Source: Laspinema olomoucense D3b (GTDB taxonomy: Bacteria; Cyanobacteriota; Cyanobacteriia; Cyanobacteriales; Laspinemataceae). Taken from it: a stretch of DNA of 64,000 nucleotides. A program made the position numbers and the translations under genes. The notes beneath the pieces are model-generated. The model was not told the origin of the DNA and made no database searches. It saw nothing but the letters and a program-made list of their open reading frames with translations. Positions 45,822 through 54,550 of this stretch are shown here, piece by piece. Location: positions 62,001-126,000 of the forward strand of contig NZ_JAMXFA010000019.1 of assembly GCF_025370785.1 (NCBI RefSeq), read 5' to 3'. Every line of letters begins with the position of its first letter. Within the stretch, counting starts at the first letter, position 1.

Positions 45822-46664
45822 CTAACGAGACTCCAGCCAAGTCACTAAATCGGTGACTTCTGTAAAATCGAATAATGCCTCGTTCAAATCTTCCAATTGA
45901 GCTGTTGTAAGTGCATCAAGGCGGTTTATTACATCCGGTTCTAAGGAACCAAACCGTCGGGTAATCGGACGCATAATCATGGCGATCGCCTCCTGTTTTT
46001 TCCCTTGATTCAGACCCTGTTCGAGACCCTTTTGAAGGATATCTTGATAAATCACAGATTCTTGCATAATTTCCTCCCGAAAAAAGTTAGCAATCACATC
46101 TTTATTAAACCGTAAACCCGCTAGAACCTGGGTACAAGCAGCGATTTCTTGGCGCAGTTCAGTTTCTCCTATTTTAGCCACTTCCTGAGCAACTTGCGCT
46201 AAGAGTTGGTTCGGTTCTTGAGTCGCCGATAACACCGCCAAGGGGAGCAATGCTGGGTCTTGGAGCAACGGTTCGGGAGATTCCTCCCACATCCGAATAA
46301 CATCATATCGATGTCGAGTATTTTCGCTGATAAATTCCCTCTCAAACACCGCTGGATTGCTGGTGGGTTTGAGCCAAATAATCACCTGTTTCACCGGGAG
46401 GCCATATTGCCAATATAGCCGCACCCAATAGTTTAACATCCGCAAAGGCATCGGTCTATCTGTCGGGACTTTTACCTGAAATTCTAAATGCAGAATTTCC
46501 CGGTCCGTCTGTAAAAAAATCACCGAATCGGCCCGCACGGGTTCTAGGGTTAATTCAGTTTTTAACACCTCCACAGGTGAGGTAATGATTCTGCGTAGTA
46601 TCCAACCGGCAAAGCGTTGGGGATATTTCGTTGCCAGGTATTTACATAGGTTATCTAGTGGCAT
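45822..46664 (-). CDS. PD-(D/E)XK nuclease family protein with DUF4351-like end, copy 1
   Basis: The protein has 280 residues from the ATG at 46664. The nuclease core is RADSVIFLQTDREILHLEFQVKVP, where Asp, Glu and Lys fit the PD-(D/E)XK active site. MPLRMLNYWVRLYWQY follows, then a helical part with NKDVIANFFREEIMQESVIYQDILQKGLEQG, and a tail with RRFGSLEPDVINRLDALTTAQLEDLNEALFDF that matches DUF4351. This is the Rpn-like group of putative recombination-promoting nucleases, abundant in cyanobacteria. It is a tandem paralogue of the next gene. Confidence 0.87.
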   Translation of the reverse strand: MPLDNLCKYLATKYPQRFAGWILRRIITSPVEVLKTELTLEPVRADSVIFLQTDREILHLEFQVKVPTDRPMPLRMLNYWVRLYWQYGLPVKQVIIWLKPTSNPAVFEREFISENTRHRYDVIRMWEESPEPLLQDPALLPLAVLSATQEPNQLLAQVAQEVAKIGETELRQEIAACTQVLAGLRFNKDVIANFFREEIMQESVIYQDILQKGLEQGLNQGKKQEAIAMIMRPITRRFGSLEPDVINRLDALTTAQLEDLNEALFDFTEVTDLVTWLESR

Positions 46665-46735
46665 GGAACTGGGCTTTAAATGACTCCTCAACTGATTGGG
46701 TTTGGGGCCGTTAATTAACAGCCCCAAACTTGATT

Positions 46736-47590
46736 TTAACGGGACTGCAACCAAGTCACTAAATCCGTAACTTCGGTCAAATCAAATAAGGCTAAACTTA
46801 GCTCTTCTAATTGAGTTAGGGTGAGAGATTCAAGGCGTTCTTGGACATGGGGTTCCAGGGAACCAAAACGGCGGTTCAGCATCCCCTGAATTAGGGCGAT
46901 CGCCTCCTGTTTTTTCCCTTGATTCAGTCCCTGTTCAAGTCCCTGTTCGAGACCCTTTTGAAGGATATCTTGGTAAATCACCGATTCTTGCATAATTTCC
47001 TCCCGAAAAAAGTTAGCAATCACATCTTTATTAAACCGTAAACCCGCTAGAACCTGGGTACAAGCAGCGATTTCTTGGCGCAGTTCAGTTTCTTCTATCT
47101 TAGCCACTTCCTGAGCCACTTGCCCTAGGAGTTGGTTCGGTTCTTCCGTCGCTGATAATACGGCTAAGGGTAGCAATGCGGGGTCTTGGAGCAACGGTTC
47201 TGGAGGTTCCTCCCACATCCGCACAACCTCATATCCATGACGGGTTGATTGGAACTGGAATTCTGTCTCAAAAACTGCTGGATTGCGGGTAGGTTGGAGC
47301 CAAATAATCACCTGCCTCACGGGTAGTCTATATTGCCAGTATAGTCGAACCCAGTAATTTAACATCCGCAAAGGCATGATTTGTTCCTGGGGGACTTTCA
47401 CCTGAAATTCTAAGTGCAGGATTTCCCGCTCCGTCTGTAAAAAAATTACGGAATCCGCCCGAATGGGTTCTAGGGTCAATTCGGTTTTTAAAACTTTGAC
47501 GGGGCTGGAAATTGGGGTTCCCAGTCTCCAAGCGGCAAACCGTTGTGGATATTTGGCGGCGAGGTATTTACATAAGTTATCAATCGGCAT
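46736..47590 (-). CDS. PD-(D/E)XK nuclease family protein with DUF4351-like end, copy 2
   Basis: The protein has 284 residues from the ATG at 47590, preceded by AAGGA. It is laid out like copy 1: RADSVIFLQTEREILHLEFQVKVP core, the same IANFFREEIMQESVIYQDILQKGLEQG block, and a DUF4351-like tail. It carries one extra EQGL unit. Bases 46983-47093 are identical to 46057-46167 of copy 1, while flanks differ more. The genes lie 71 bases apart on the same strand. Confidence 0.87.
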   Translation of the reverse strand: MPIDNLCKYLAAKYPQRFAAWRLGTPISSPVKVLKTELTLEPIRADSVIFLQTEREILHLEFQVKVPQEQIMPLRMLNYWVRLYWQYRLPVRQVIIWLQPTRNPAVFETEFQFQSTRHGYEVVRMWEEPPEPLLQDPALLPLAVLSATEEPNQLLGQVAQEVAKIEETELRQEIAACTQVLAGLRFNKDVIANFFREEIMQESVIYQDILQKGLEQGLEQGLNQGKKQEAIALIQGMLNRRFGSLEPHVQERLESLTLTQLEELSLALFDLTEVTDLVTWLQSR

Positions 47591-47805
47591 GATCCTTGAG
47601 GTTAATTGCCAGGTTTTATGGTTAAGTTTAATATAAAAAGGTTCATAATAATTCCCAGGGTTAACATGAATTGACCTGCACCGGGAGTCCATCGCTTGAT
47701 AGAATGGGGGAGTCCGTTCGGATTGCCGTACCCGGAGTGGGTGTGGATAATGGAGAAAATTTCCCTCATAATAGAAGTAGCAAATTGTTACAAAGGAGTG
47801 CTACT

Positions 47806-49626
47806 TTGGTTCAAACCCCTCAATCCCCGGCGATCGCTCAATTGGAAAATCCCCAAGAGTGGGACTTATCGGACCTTTATCAAGGGTTTGATGACCCGCA
47901 GATCGAGCATGATTTAGAAGTCCTTCAGCATCGTGCTGCGGGGTTTCGTCGCACCTATCGCGGCAATGTTGCCACGCTCAAACCGGAGCAAATCGCCGAT
48001 TGTTTACAAGAATTGGAAGAAATCGCGCAAACCTCGGGTTATGTTTATGCCTATCCTTCCCTGACCTTTTCAGCAGATACGCGCAATACGGAAGCGAAGC
48101 AACTGCTGGATCAGGTGATGGAAGCTCTAACAGCAATTGAAAATCAATTGCTCTTTTTTGACCTAGAATTACAACAGATTTCTGAAGAGAATTTCAATCA
48201 ATTACTGGGGGCAGCAGAACTCGCAAGTTATACCCATTATCTCCATCGGATTGCGGAGTTTCGTCCTCACACCCTTTCGGAAGAAATCGAACAAACGCGC
48301 AATCAAGACAGTCTGACGGGTCGGCAAGCGTTTATCCAATTGCGATCGGTACATTTGGGAGAACAAGAATATGAACCCGTCACAACCCCCGATGGCAAAA
48401 GTGCAAGCAATGAGGCAGAATTAAGTGCCTTGTTGTTTCATCCCTCGCCGGAAGTGCGGTACAATACCTATCTCTCCGTGCGAAATGTCCTCAAACAGCA
48501 CAACTCCCTTTACGGATTTATTCTAAATACCGTCACTCAGGATCATCGCATCGAAAGTCAGATGCGGCAGTATTCCTCCACATTGCATAAGCAATTGTTA
48601 GCTGATGAGGTTTCTGAACCTGTTTTCCGTGCGATTATGGACGGGACAGCGAGTCGATTTGAACTGTTCGAGCGCTACTATCAACTCAAAGGAAAGGCAC
48701 TGGGTCAGAAAATCCGAATTTGTGACCTCTATGCACCTTGGACCACTGAGGATGAGGAACCCTTACCCCCAGTTAAGTATCAAACCGGGGTAGAAACCTT
48801 GCTGAAAGCCTTACAAGAGTTTGATGTCAATTATGCGCGGCGTGCAGAAGAGTTTTTCCTGAAAAATTGGATTGATGCCAAGGTCCGTCCAGGTAAACGG
48901 GGTGGTGCATTTTGTGCTTACTCTCACGGTAAACACAGTTATTTATTGCTCTCTTACACGGACGATTACAATTCTTTGTTTACCCTAGCTCATGAAATGG
49001 GTCATGGGTTGCATTTTGCTTGGATTGATGATGCTCAGTCCTATTATAATAGCAATCCGCCTTTGGTTTTAGCAGAGATTGCTTCGACCTTTAATGAGCT
49101 GCTGTTGCTGGATTACCTGCTGAAAACTTCGGCAGACAATAAGGCACTGATGAAGTCGTTGCTCACTCGGCAGTTGGAAGACCAGTTTAATTTGCTATTC
49201 CGGCAAAGTACGATTAGTCGTTTGGAATTAGCAATTCACGATCGCGCCAAAGAAGGCAGCTTTGATGCCAAGTTCGTCAATGAAAAATGGATGGAGTTGT
49301 ATCGCAATCTCTGTGGCAATGCCGTAGAATTATTGCCCGAACATCAGTATGACTGGGCGCGAATTGGGCATATTTTCTTTAAGCCTTTTTATTGCTACCA
49401 GTACGCCGCTTCTAATATTGTGAGTTTAGCCTGCTATAAGAAGTATCTGGAAACGGGTAAAGATTTTATTCCCGGCTATCTGGAATTATTGGCTGCCGGT
49501 GGGAGTATCAATCAGGTGGACGCATTGCGGAAGTATGTGGATGTGGATATCGAAAATCCCCAGACGATCGCCAGTGCCTTAGATTATATCGAGGGCTTAT
49601 TGGATAAGTTGCAGGCGAGTTTGTAA
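47806..49626 (+). CDS. pepF: Oligoendopeptidase F family metallopeptidase (M3)
   Basis: The protein has 606 residues. Zinc motif LAHEMGHGLHF near residue 393 with a downstream Glu in LAEIASTFNELLL, and the M3 tail KPFYCYQYAASNIVSLA. The frame is open 45 codons further up, but the TTG at 47806 has AAAGGAG seven bases upstream and gives the usual family length, so I take this start. It degrades short peptides in the cytoplasm. It stands alone and ends at a bidirectional terminator. Confidence 0.93.
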   Translation: MVQTPQSPAIAQLENPQEWDLSDLYQGFDDPQIEHDLEVLQHRAAGFRRTYRGNVATLKPEQIADCLQELEEIAQTSGYVYAYPSLTFSADTRNTEAKQLLDQVMEALTAIENQLLFFDLELQQISEENFNQLLGAAELASYTHYLHRIAEFRPHTLSEEIEQTRNQDSLTGRQAFIQLRSVHLGEQEYEPVTTPDGKSASNEAELSALLFHPSPEVRYNTYLSVRNVLKQHNSLYGFILNTVTQDHRIESQMRQYSSTLHKQLLADEVSEPVFRAIMDGTASRFELFERYYQLKGKALGQKIRICDLYAPWTTEDEEPLPPVKYQTGVETLLKALQEFDVNYARRAEEFFLKNWIDAKVRPGKRGGAFCAYSHGKHSYLLLSYTDDYNSLFTLAHEMGHGLHFAWIDDAQSYYNSNPPLVLAEIASTFNELLLLDYLLKTSADNKALMKSLLTRQLEDQFNLLFRQSTISRLELAIHDRAKEGSFDAKFVNEKWMELYRNLCGNAVELLPEHQYDWARIGHIFFKPFYCYQYAASNIVSLACYKKYLETGKDFIPGYLELLAAGGSINQVDALRKYVDVDIENPQTIASALDYIEGLLDKLQASL

Positions 49627-49705
49627 TTGGACATAAGAACAGTAGGGGCGATTCCCGGTTCGCCCCTGACAAATACGCTTTATCCTCCGGCTGAAGGGTA
49701 CAAAA

Positions 49706-49733
49706 AAAAGGAAGCTTTTAGGCTTCCTTTTTC
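49706..49733. terminator. Bidirectional terminator between pepF and the PEP-CTERM gene
   Basis: AAAAGGAAGC (49706-49715) pairs with GCTTCCTTTT (49722-49731). A run of A residues lies before it and T residues after it, so it can end transcripts from both sides. Confidence 0.85.
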
Positions 49734-49750
49734 TGCAAGGGTCTCACAAT

Positions 49751-50665
49751 TTAGGCGTTTTTGACTCCTTTGCGCTTGGCTGTGGCAAATAGACCGCCAA
49801 CAGCCATTAAAGCAAGCATCGTAGAGGGTTCGGGAACTGAGGTGACTGGGACGCCAGCTAGTTTAACTTCATAGTTCCCATTATGAGATATCCCATCTGC
49901 ACCAACGCCGAGGTTGTTGGCTTGACGCGAATCGGTGGCAGCGAAGCTATACAGGTATTTAGCAGGACCATTGTCATAGATCACTTTAACCAGTTCGCTG
50001 GCTTTTATGCTGGCGGGTACCAAGGAAGCTAGAGGTACCGTTCCTAGAAATGGCACTTGTATTGTGGCGTTTCCGACTGCCAGTTTTAACATATCGGAGG
50101 CATTGAAGTGTCCTGCCAGTCCAATACTAATTTCCCCTGTTGTATCATTTTGATTGACGTAGGAAATATTGGGGTCACTGAAGCGCTGCAATCCCTTCTT
50201 GCTGATCAAGGCAGCCTGAACTGCTGGTTTGACGAAAGAGGGGACGTTGTTCGCTAAAAAGGCATCGTCTAACCATTGAGACAGTAAAGTTTTGCCGTTC
50301 CCCATATCGCTGTACCAGTCGGCTTGGGTTAAGCTGCTGATGACGATATTTTTGCCGCCGATTGTACCCGTTAAAGTGGTGTTTTTGGTAAAATCAAAGT
50401 TAGCTTGTTCGCTGCTTTTCGCTAATTCGATGTTGCCGCCTGGGGCGCTGCTATTGCCCGATAGGATGGTGGATACAGAATCCGTGCAGGTGAGTCCGGT
50501 GAAGGTGCTAGTGCCATTGGAACAGTATAATAAGACGTCGGTGGCAGCAGTTCCTCCAAATTGGGGATTGGTTAAGGTGCCTGCAAAGGCGGGGGCGCTA
50601 CCGATCGCAGTCATACCAACAGCAACGGAGGTGGCGAGTGCGAGTTTGTTGATGAATCCGGTCAT
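49751..50665 (-). CDS. PEP-CTERM surface protein
   Basis: The protein has 304 residues from the ATG at 50665. A signal peptide (MTGFINKLALATSVAVGMTAIGSAPAFA) with a clear cleavage site begins it. The end is SVPEPSTMLALMAVGGLFATAKRKG: the VPEP motif, a membrane helix and a basic tail, the sorting signal removed by an exosortase. The middle (NIELAKSSEQANFDFTKNTTLTG, QRFSDPNISYVNQNDTTGEISIGLAGH) resembles a cyanobacterial PEP-CTERM family that I recall as NF038130. No exosortase gene lies in the window. Confidence 0.88.
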   Translation of the reverse strand: MTGFINKLALATSVAVGMTAIGSAPAFAGTLTNPQFGGTAATDVLLYCSNGTSTFTGLTCTDSVSTILSGNSSAPGGNIELAKSSEQANFDFTKNTTLTGTIGGKNIVISSLTQADWYSDMGNGKTLLSQWLDDAFLANNVPSFVKPAVQAALISKKGLQRFSDPNISYVNQNDTTGEISIGLAGHFNASDMLKLAVGNATIQVPFLGTVPLASLVPASIKASELVKVIYDNGPAKYLYSFAATDSRQANNLGVGADGISHNGNYEVKLAGVPVTSVPEPSTMLALMAVGGLFATAKRKGVKNA

Positions 50666-51109
50666 GGTGGGGGTCTCCTCAAGAATGTGCAAGTGGGTTT
50701 AGGTTGGGGAATCCGCTGGGTCTTGCGGATGTCTTATTAAATCTCGGGGTTTCCCGGGATGGTGCGATCGCCATCACGTTAAAGACGCGATCGTTTGGAA
50801 GCGGGCCAGTAAATACACTTACCAAGGCTGGGGTCGGTCGGCCCCCCTCTCTATCTGAGAGGGTCTCAACATTAAGGTTGAGTAATAACAATAGGATTTC
50901 TGACTATCTCTCCTCATCTTATCCGCAACCCCTCTCACCTTCCATAAAGTTATGATGGAATCTCGTAAAGTTTGTGTAAAGAGTTGCTAAACTTGCCCCG
51001 TTGCCAGCCTATATTTTTACTAAAGTTTTCTCCCGGTGGGGCTTTTGTAAAAAACAACCGATGAGACGCTCTCATCGGTTGTTCTTTGGGACTGGGGGAC
51101 TCGGTAAAA
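50666..51109. other. Gap with the PEP-CTERM promoter and the aminotransferase terminator
   Basis: About 440 bases between two minus-strand genes. The only clear element is the terminator at 51053-51083. The remainder should carry the PEP-CTERM gene promoter; frames at 50679-50955 have no recognisable features. Confidence 0.4.
51053..51083 (-). terminator. Terminator of the aminotransferase gene
   Basis: A perfect 13-base stem (AACAACCGATGAG at 51053-51065 with CTCATCGGTTGTT at 51071-51083) is followed on the minus strand by TTTTTTAC. It lies 27 bases after the stop codon. Confidence 0.88.
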
Positions 51110-52282
51110 TTATGAATTCAAAAACTGGGCAATTCGTTCCACCGCTTCTTCTAAAACCGGCGGATCCCAAACTAAGGCAAACCGCACATATCCTTCACCC
51201 ATTTTTCCAAATCCGGAACCGGGAGAAGCAGCTATGCCGGTTTTTTCGACCATTTGCGTACAAAAGCCGATGGAATTGTTGGCCCACTGTTCCGGGAGTT
51301 TGGCCCAGACATACATGGTAGACTCGGGCATCGGCACTTGCCAGCCGATGCGATGGAGGGCATTAACGAAAGCATCCCGACGCTTCCGGAAGATGCTGGT
51401 CATTTCGCCTACGGTGTCTTGGGGGCCGGTGAGGGCAGCGATCGCCCCGGTGAGAATCCCCTGATATTGGTTGAAATCCACTGCCGCCTTGACTTGCCGC
51501 AGGGCTTTAATGAGTTGGGGATTCCCAATGGCATACCCCACCCGTAATCCGCCCATATTATAAGATTTGGACAAGGTAAAAAACTCGATAGAAACGGTTT
51601 TTTCTGGGTCCGCTTGCAGGATGGAAGGGACGGAAATTTGGGCATCAAAGACTAAATCCGCGTAGGGAAAGTCGTGCACCAGGACTAACTGATGCTGCTG
51701 ACAAAAAGCAACCGCTTCTTGGAAAAACGACAGGGGAGCGATCGCGGTGGTGGGGTTGTGAGGATAGCTGAGCACCATCATCCGCGCTTGATTGAGAACC
51801 GCTGAGGGAATTTCCTCAAAGACAGGCAGAAATCCATTTTCTTCCCGCAGAGGCATCCCATAAATTTGACCACTGGCTAAGTACACCCCACCCGCATGGG
51901 AGGGATAGCCCGGATCCATCAGTAGGGCAAAATCTCCGGGATTTAAAATGGCTAAGGGTAAATGAGCGGTGCCTTCCTGGGAGCCAATTAACGCCAGGAC
52001 TTCAGTTTGGGGGTCTACTGCAATGCCATAGCGCTCGTAGTACCACTGGGCAGCCGCTTCGCGAAAGGCTTGGGTGCGGTGAAAAAGGACATAGCCGTGA
52101 GAGTTGCGATCGGGCAAAGATGAGGCGATCGCCTCAACGATATGGGGTGCCGGAGGCAGGTCCGAGGACCCCAATGATAAATCAATGACCTTCAATCCTG
52201 CGGCTTTTGCCTTAGCTTTAGCGTTATCCATATCCGCAAAGACATTGGAACGCAGGGGTTCTAAACGGTTAGCAAACTGCAT
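51110..52282 (-). CDS. Class I/II PLP-dependent aminotransferase
   Basis: The 390-residue enzyme starts MQFANRLEPLRSNVFADMD. Fold-type I features are YPHNPTTA, HDFPYADLVFD, and FTLSKSYNMGGLRVGYAIG with the PLP-binding Lys; PGSGFGKMGEGYVRFALV near the end holds the substrate-carboxylate Arg. It resembles the aspartate and LL-diaminopimelate aminotransferase group; succinyldiaminopimelate aminotransferase activity is also possible. The exact amino donor cannot be told from sequence. It has its own strong terminator. Confidence 0.87.
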   Translation of the reverse strand: MQFANRLEPLRSNVFADMDNAKAKAKAAGLKVIDLSLGSSDLPPAPHIVEAIASSLPDRNSHGYVLFHRTQAFREAAAQWYYERYGIAVDPQTEVLALIGSQEGTAHLPLAILNPGDFALLMDPGYPSHAGGVYLASGQIYGMPLREENGFLPVFEEIPSAVLNQARMMVLSYPHNPTTAIAPLSFFQEAVAFCQQHQLVLVHDFPYADLVFDAQISVPSILQADPEKTVSIEFFTLSKSYNMGGLRVGYAIGNPQLIKALRQVKAAVDFNQYQGILTGAIAALTGPQDTVGEMTSIFRKRRDAFVNALHRIGWQVPMPESTMYVWAKLPEQWANNSIGFCTQMVEKTGIAASPGSGFGKMGEGYVRFALVWDPPVLEEAVERIAQFLNS

Positions 52283-52348
52283 GATGGTTAACGGGTGAGA
52301 AGCTGATGGAGTGCAACTGATTCGGAATCCGGTTTACCGGGGTCTGCT

Positions 52349-52403
52349 AAACCCGCACCCTCAAGGGTGGGGCTATACTAACAAAGCCTGCCTACGCAGG
52401 CTC
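52349..52403 (-). repeat. REP-like repeat, copy B (minus strand)
   Basis: Read on the minus strand: GAGCCTGCGTAGGCAGGC hairpin, TTTGTTAGTATAGCCCCA, ACCCTTGAGGGTGCGGG. It matches copies A and C in order and sequence. It lies just downstream of the thioredoxin stop codon in the minus direction and may act as its terminator. Confidence 0.8.
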
Positions 52404-52444
52404 TCATCATAAAGCAGGTCCGGTTAGGGAATCCCAATGGGTTT

Positions 52445-52768
52445 TTAGAGATGGGCGTCGATCAGGGCGGCTAATGCCTGTTTGGTAATGGCTCCCTCAA
52501 AGGATTCCACGATCGCCCCCTCTTTAAATACTCGAATTGCCGGTACGCCTTCTACACCGCACTTTTTCACTGATTCAGGATTGGGATCGACTTCTAGCTT
52601 AAGGACTTTGAGGCGATCGCCATATTCTGAGGCGGCCCAGTCTATATAGGGAGAGACCAATCGACAAGGGCCACACCAACTGGCCCAAAAATAGGCCAAT
52701 ACTGGGGTGGTTGCTTGTTCTACTTCGGTTCCAAACTCAGTATCTGTGACTTTGATAATGCTACTCAT
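52445..52768 (-). CDS. Thioredoxin
   Basis: The 107-residue protein has the active-site motif WASWCGPCRLVSPYIDWAA near residue 30 and the cis-Pro loop GVEGVPAIRVFKEGA. It reduces protein disulfides in the cytoplasm. The ATG at 52768 fits the usual length; a TTG five codons upstream is possible. The gene sits between two inverted copies of the REP-like repeat (52349-52403 and 53022-53078). Confidence 0.93.
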   Translation of the reverse strand: MSSIIKVTDTEFGTEVEQATTPVLAYFWASWCGPCRLVSPYIDWAASEYGDRLKVLKLEVDPNPESVKKCGVEGVPAIRVFKEGAIVESFEGAITKQALAALIDAHL

Positions 52769-52892
52769 GCCCACCGCTTTCAAATATCAGGTACTAGGCG
52801 ATCTCCACTCTGGGGCGATCGCGCACTGTTATTAAACTTTGATTATTTTACAGCAGGGGAGGCAATGGGAGATGGGGGGGATGGGGGATGGG

Positions 52893-52963
52893 TCATTTGT
52901 CATTTGTCATTTGTCATTTGTCATTTGTCATTTGTCCTTTGTCCTTTGTCATTTGTCCTTTGG
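52893..52963 (+). repeat. Heptanucleotide tandem repeat (ATTTGTC)
   Basis: About ten copies of ATTTGTC, with CTTTGTC variants near the end. It is the reverse complement of the AATGACA array at 19830-19928, so the same STRR family occurs in both orientations in the window. Confidence 0.9.
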
Positions 52964-53021
52964 GGTTTCCAAGAAATAAATCGTCCAAATGCGATGGTTA
53001 AGGAACTAACAAGACTTCTTC

Positions 53022-53078
53022 AGCCCGCGCAGGCGGGCTTCGTCCGTATAGCCCCACCCTTCAGGGTGCGGGTTTTTT
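53022..53078 (+). repeat. REP-like repeat, copy C
   Basis: First hairpin GCCCGC (53023-53028) with GCGGGC (53033-53038), then TTCGTCCGTATAGCC, then CACCCT/AGGGTG (53055-53068), GCGGG and six T residues. This is the most complete copy. It lies upstream of the thioredoxin gene, in inverted orientation to copy B. Confidence 0.8.
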
Positions 53079-53133
53079 GGGTATTTTATTTTTTGGAGTT
53101 CCCTTAAGGGATGGGGGGGTGGCGGATTTATAG

Positions 53134-53217
53134 AAAAAAAACCACAACTCCCTGGGTAGAGGGCCGCCTTAGTCAGAAGTAAAGACAAGCCAACTCATGA
53201 ACATCAGGGAGTTGTGG
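53134..53217 (-). terminator. Terminator of the IM30 gene with a 50-base loop
   Basis: On the minus strand CCACAACTCCCTG (53217-53205) pairs with CAGGGAGTTGTGG (53154-53142), followed by eight or more T residues (53141-53134). The stem is perfect over 13 pairs, but the loop has 50 bases, unusually large for an intrinsic terminator. Confidence 0.7.
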
Positions 53218-53233
53218 AGAATTGGGGGATTAG

Positions 53234-53998
53234 TTAACTGTCATTGAGTTGCGATCGCAACTGTTCCAATTCATCATCCACAGCGGTTTTGGGTGCGCTG
53301 CTGTTTCCGGCACTGGGGAGTTGACTTTGAGCCGGAGATGCGCCGGTGAGTTGAGCTTTCATGGCTGAGAGTTCATCATCCACATCGCTTCCCGCCTCCA
53401 ATTGCGCAAACTGATTTTCCAGATTCGTGCCGCCAATTTCATAAGCCGCTTGAGAGCGAGCTTCCATTTGCAGCACCTTTTCTTCCATACGCTCGAAGGC
53501 TGCCATTGAGCCACCCGTGTTGAGCGAACCGAGGGTATTTTGAAGCTGTTCGTTCGCCTTGGCAGCTTGCGCCCGAGCTTTGAGCATATTTTTCTTGGTT
53601 TTCGCTTCGGAAATCTTGCTTTCCAAACCGATTAAATTACGCTTTAGGCTATCAACCTGAGTTAACTGCCCATCCAGTTGGGTTTTTAACATGGCAGCGG
53701 TTTCAGCGTGGGATTTTTTGCGCACAAGAGCTTCGCGGGCGAGATTTTCATCCCCTTTTTGGAGGGCAAGTTGGGCGCGACTTTGCCAGGTATTGGCTTC
53801 GGTGGTGGCTTGCTCGTATTGTTTCTGGGTGCGTTTTTGGTTGGCAATGGAGCTGGCAACGGCTTGGCGCAACTGCACCAAGTCTTCCTGCATATCGATA
53901 ATAGATTGCTCTAGGACTTTTTCTGGGTCTTCTGCTTTGCTGACTAGATCGTTAAGATTGGCTTTGACAACTCGGCTAATGCGATCGAACAATCCCAT
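53234..53998 (-). CDS. IM30/PspA family membrane-remodelling protein, Vipp1-like
   Basis: The protein has 254 residues from the ATG at 53998 (AAAGGAA upstream). It starts MGLFDRISRVVKANLNDLVSKAEDPEKVLEQ, with an amphipathic first helix, then long helices (RLKA-type coiled coil to residue 215). A Pro/Ser linker and a short final helix, DDELEQLRSQLN, follow. That C-terminal extension and LNDLVSKAEDPEKVLEQ fit Vipp1, needed for thylakoid upkeep, better than PspA. It assembles into rings and rods on membranes. The second copy lies 550 bases upstream on the same strand. Confidence 0.88.
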   Translation of the reverse strand: MGLFDRISRVVKANLNDLVSKAEDPEKVLEQSIIDMQEDLVQLRQAVASSIANQKRTQKQYEQATTEANTWQSRAQLALQKGDENLAREALVRKKSHAETAAMLKTQLDGQLTQVDSLKRNLIGLESKISEAKTKKNMLKARAQAAKANEQLQNTLGSLNTGGSMAAFERMEEKVLQMEARSQAAYEIGGTNLENQFAQLEAGSDVDDELSAMKAQLTGASPAQSQLPSAGNSSAPKTAVDDELEQLRSQLNDS

Positions 53999-54550
53999 GA
54001 TGCTATTTTTCCTTTTCGGGTTTACAAGGTAGGTTGTTATGGACAGGTTGTGAGCCTGAGATCCCTCGGTTGATTGATTGGGTGGCAAGGGTCCTTACCC
54101 ATTCCATCTCCTTTGATGGTACTCGGTGTCAGCCGGAGACAGAAGGTGACTGCGGCGATCGAATACCCGAGACTCTCTTGCTGAATCTAGTGTAAAAACT
54201 TCATCCGCTTTCGCGCTACATCCCGATATATTTTGGGGTGGATGGACTGCCTGGAATACTGACTCCGAAGGCCCTGCTGCAAGCGTTCCGGGTTGAGTCA
54301 AGGGGAACGGGATAGGGGATATCAGCGCCTGGGGAGTTTTTCTAAGTGGGTTTAATTCCTATTTTAAAGGGTAAGGCTTAAAGTTTTGATAGCTCATCAG
54401 CGCTTGCCAATTCACAATATTATCAAATTTGACGGGAAGCAACGCAACGGATTTCTGGCCAATTCACCCTACCTGGGGCGGGGAACCGGAGGCTGGCTAG
54501 TGGGAGGTTACTCCTGGAGGACGGAGGCAAAAGAAACCCTCTTTCCAGCA
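53999..54550. other. Intergenic region between the two IM30 genes
   Basis: This 552-base gap holds no supported gene and no clear terminator. It should carry the promoter of the first IM30 gene. HIP1-like sites are few here. Frames at 54095-54301 and 54386-54679 are not convincing. Confidence 0.4.

Noticed and set aside
52893-52963. Possible CRISPR array
   Set aside because: The units are seven bases long and contiguous, with no spacers; no cas genes are in the window.
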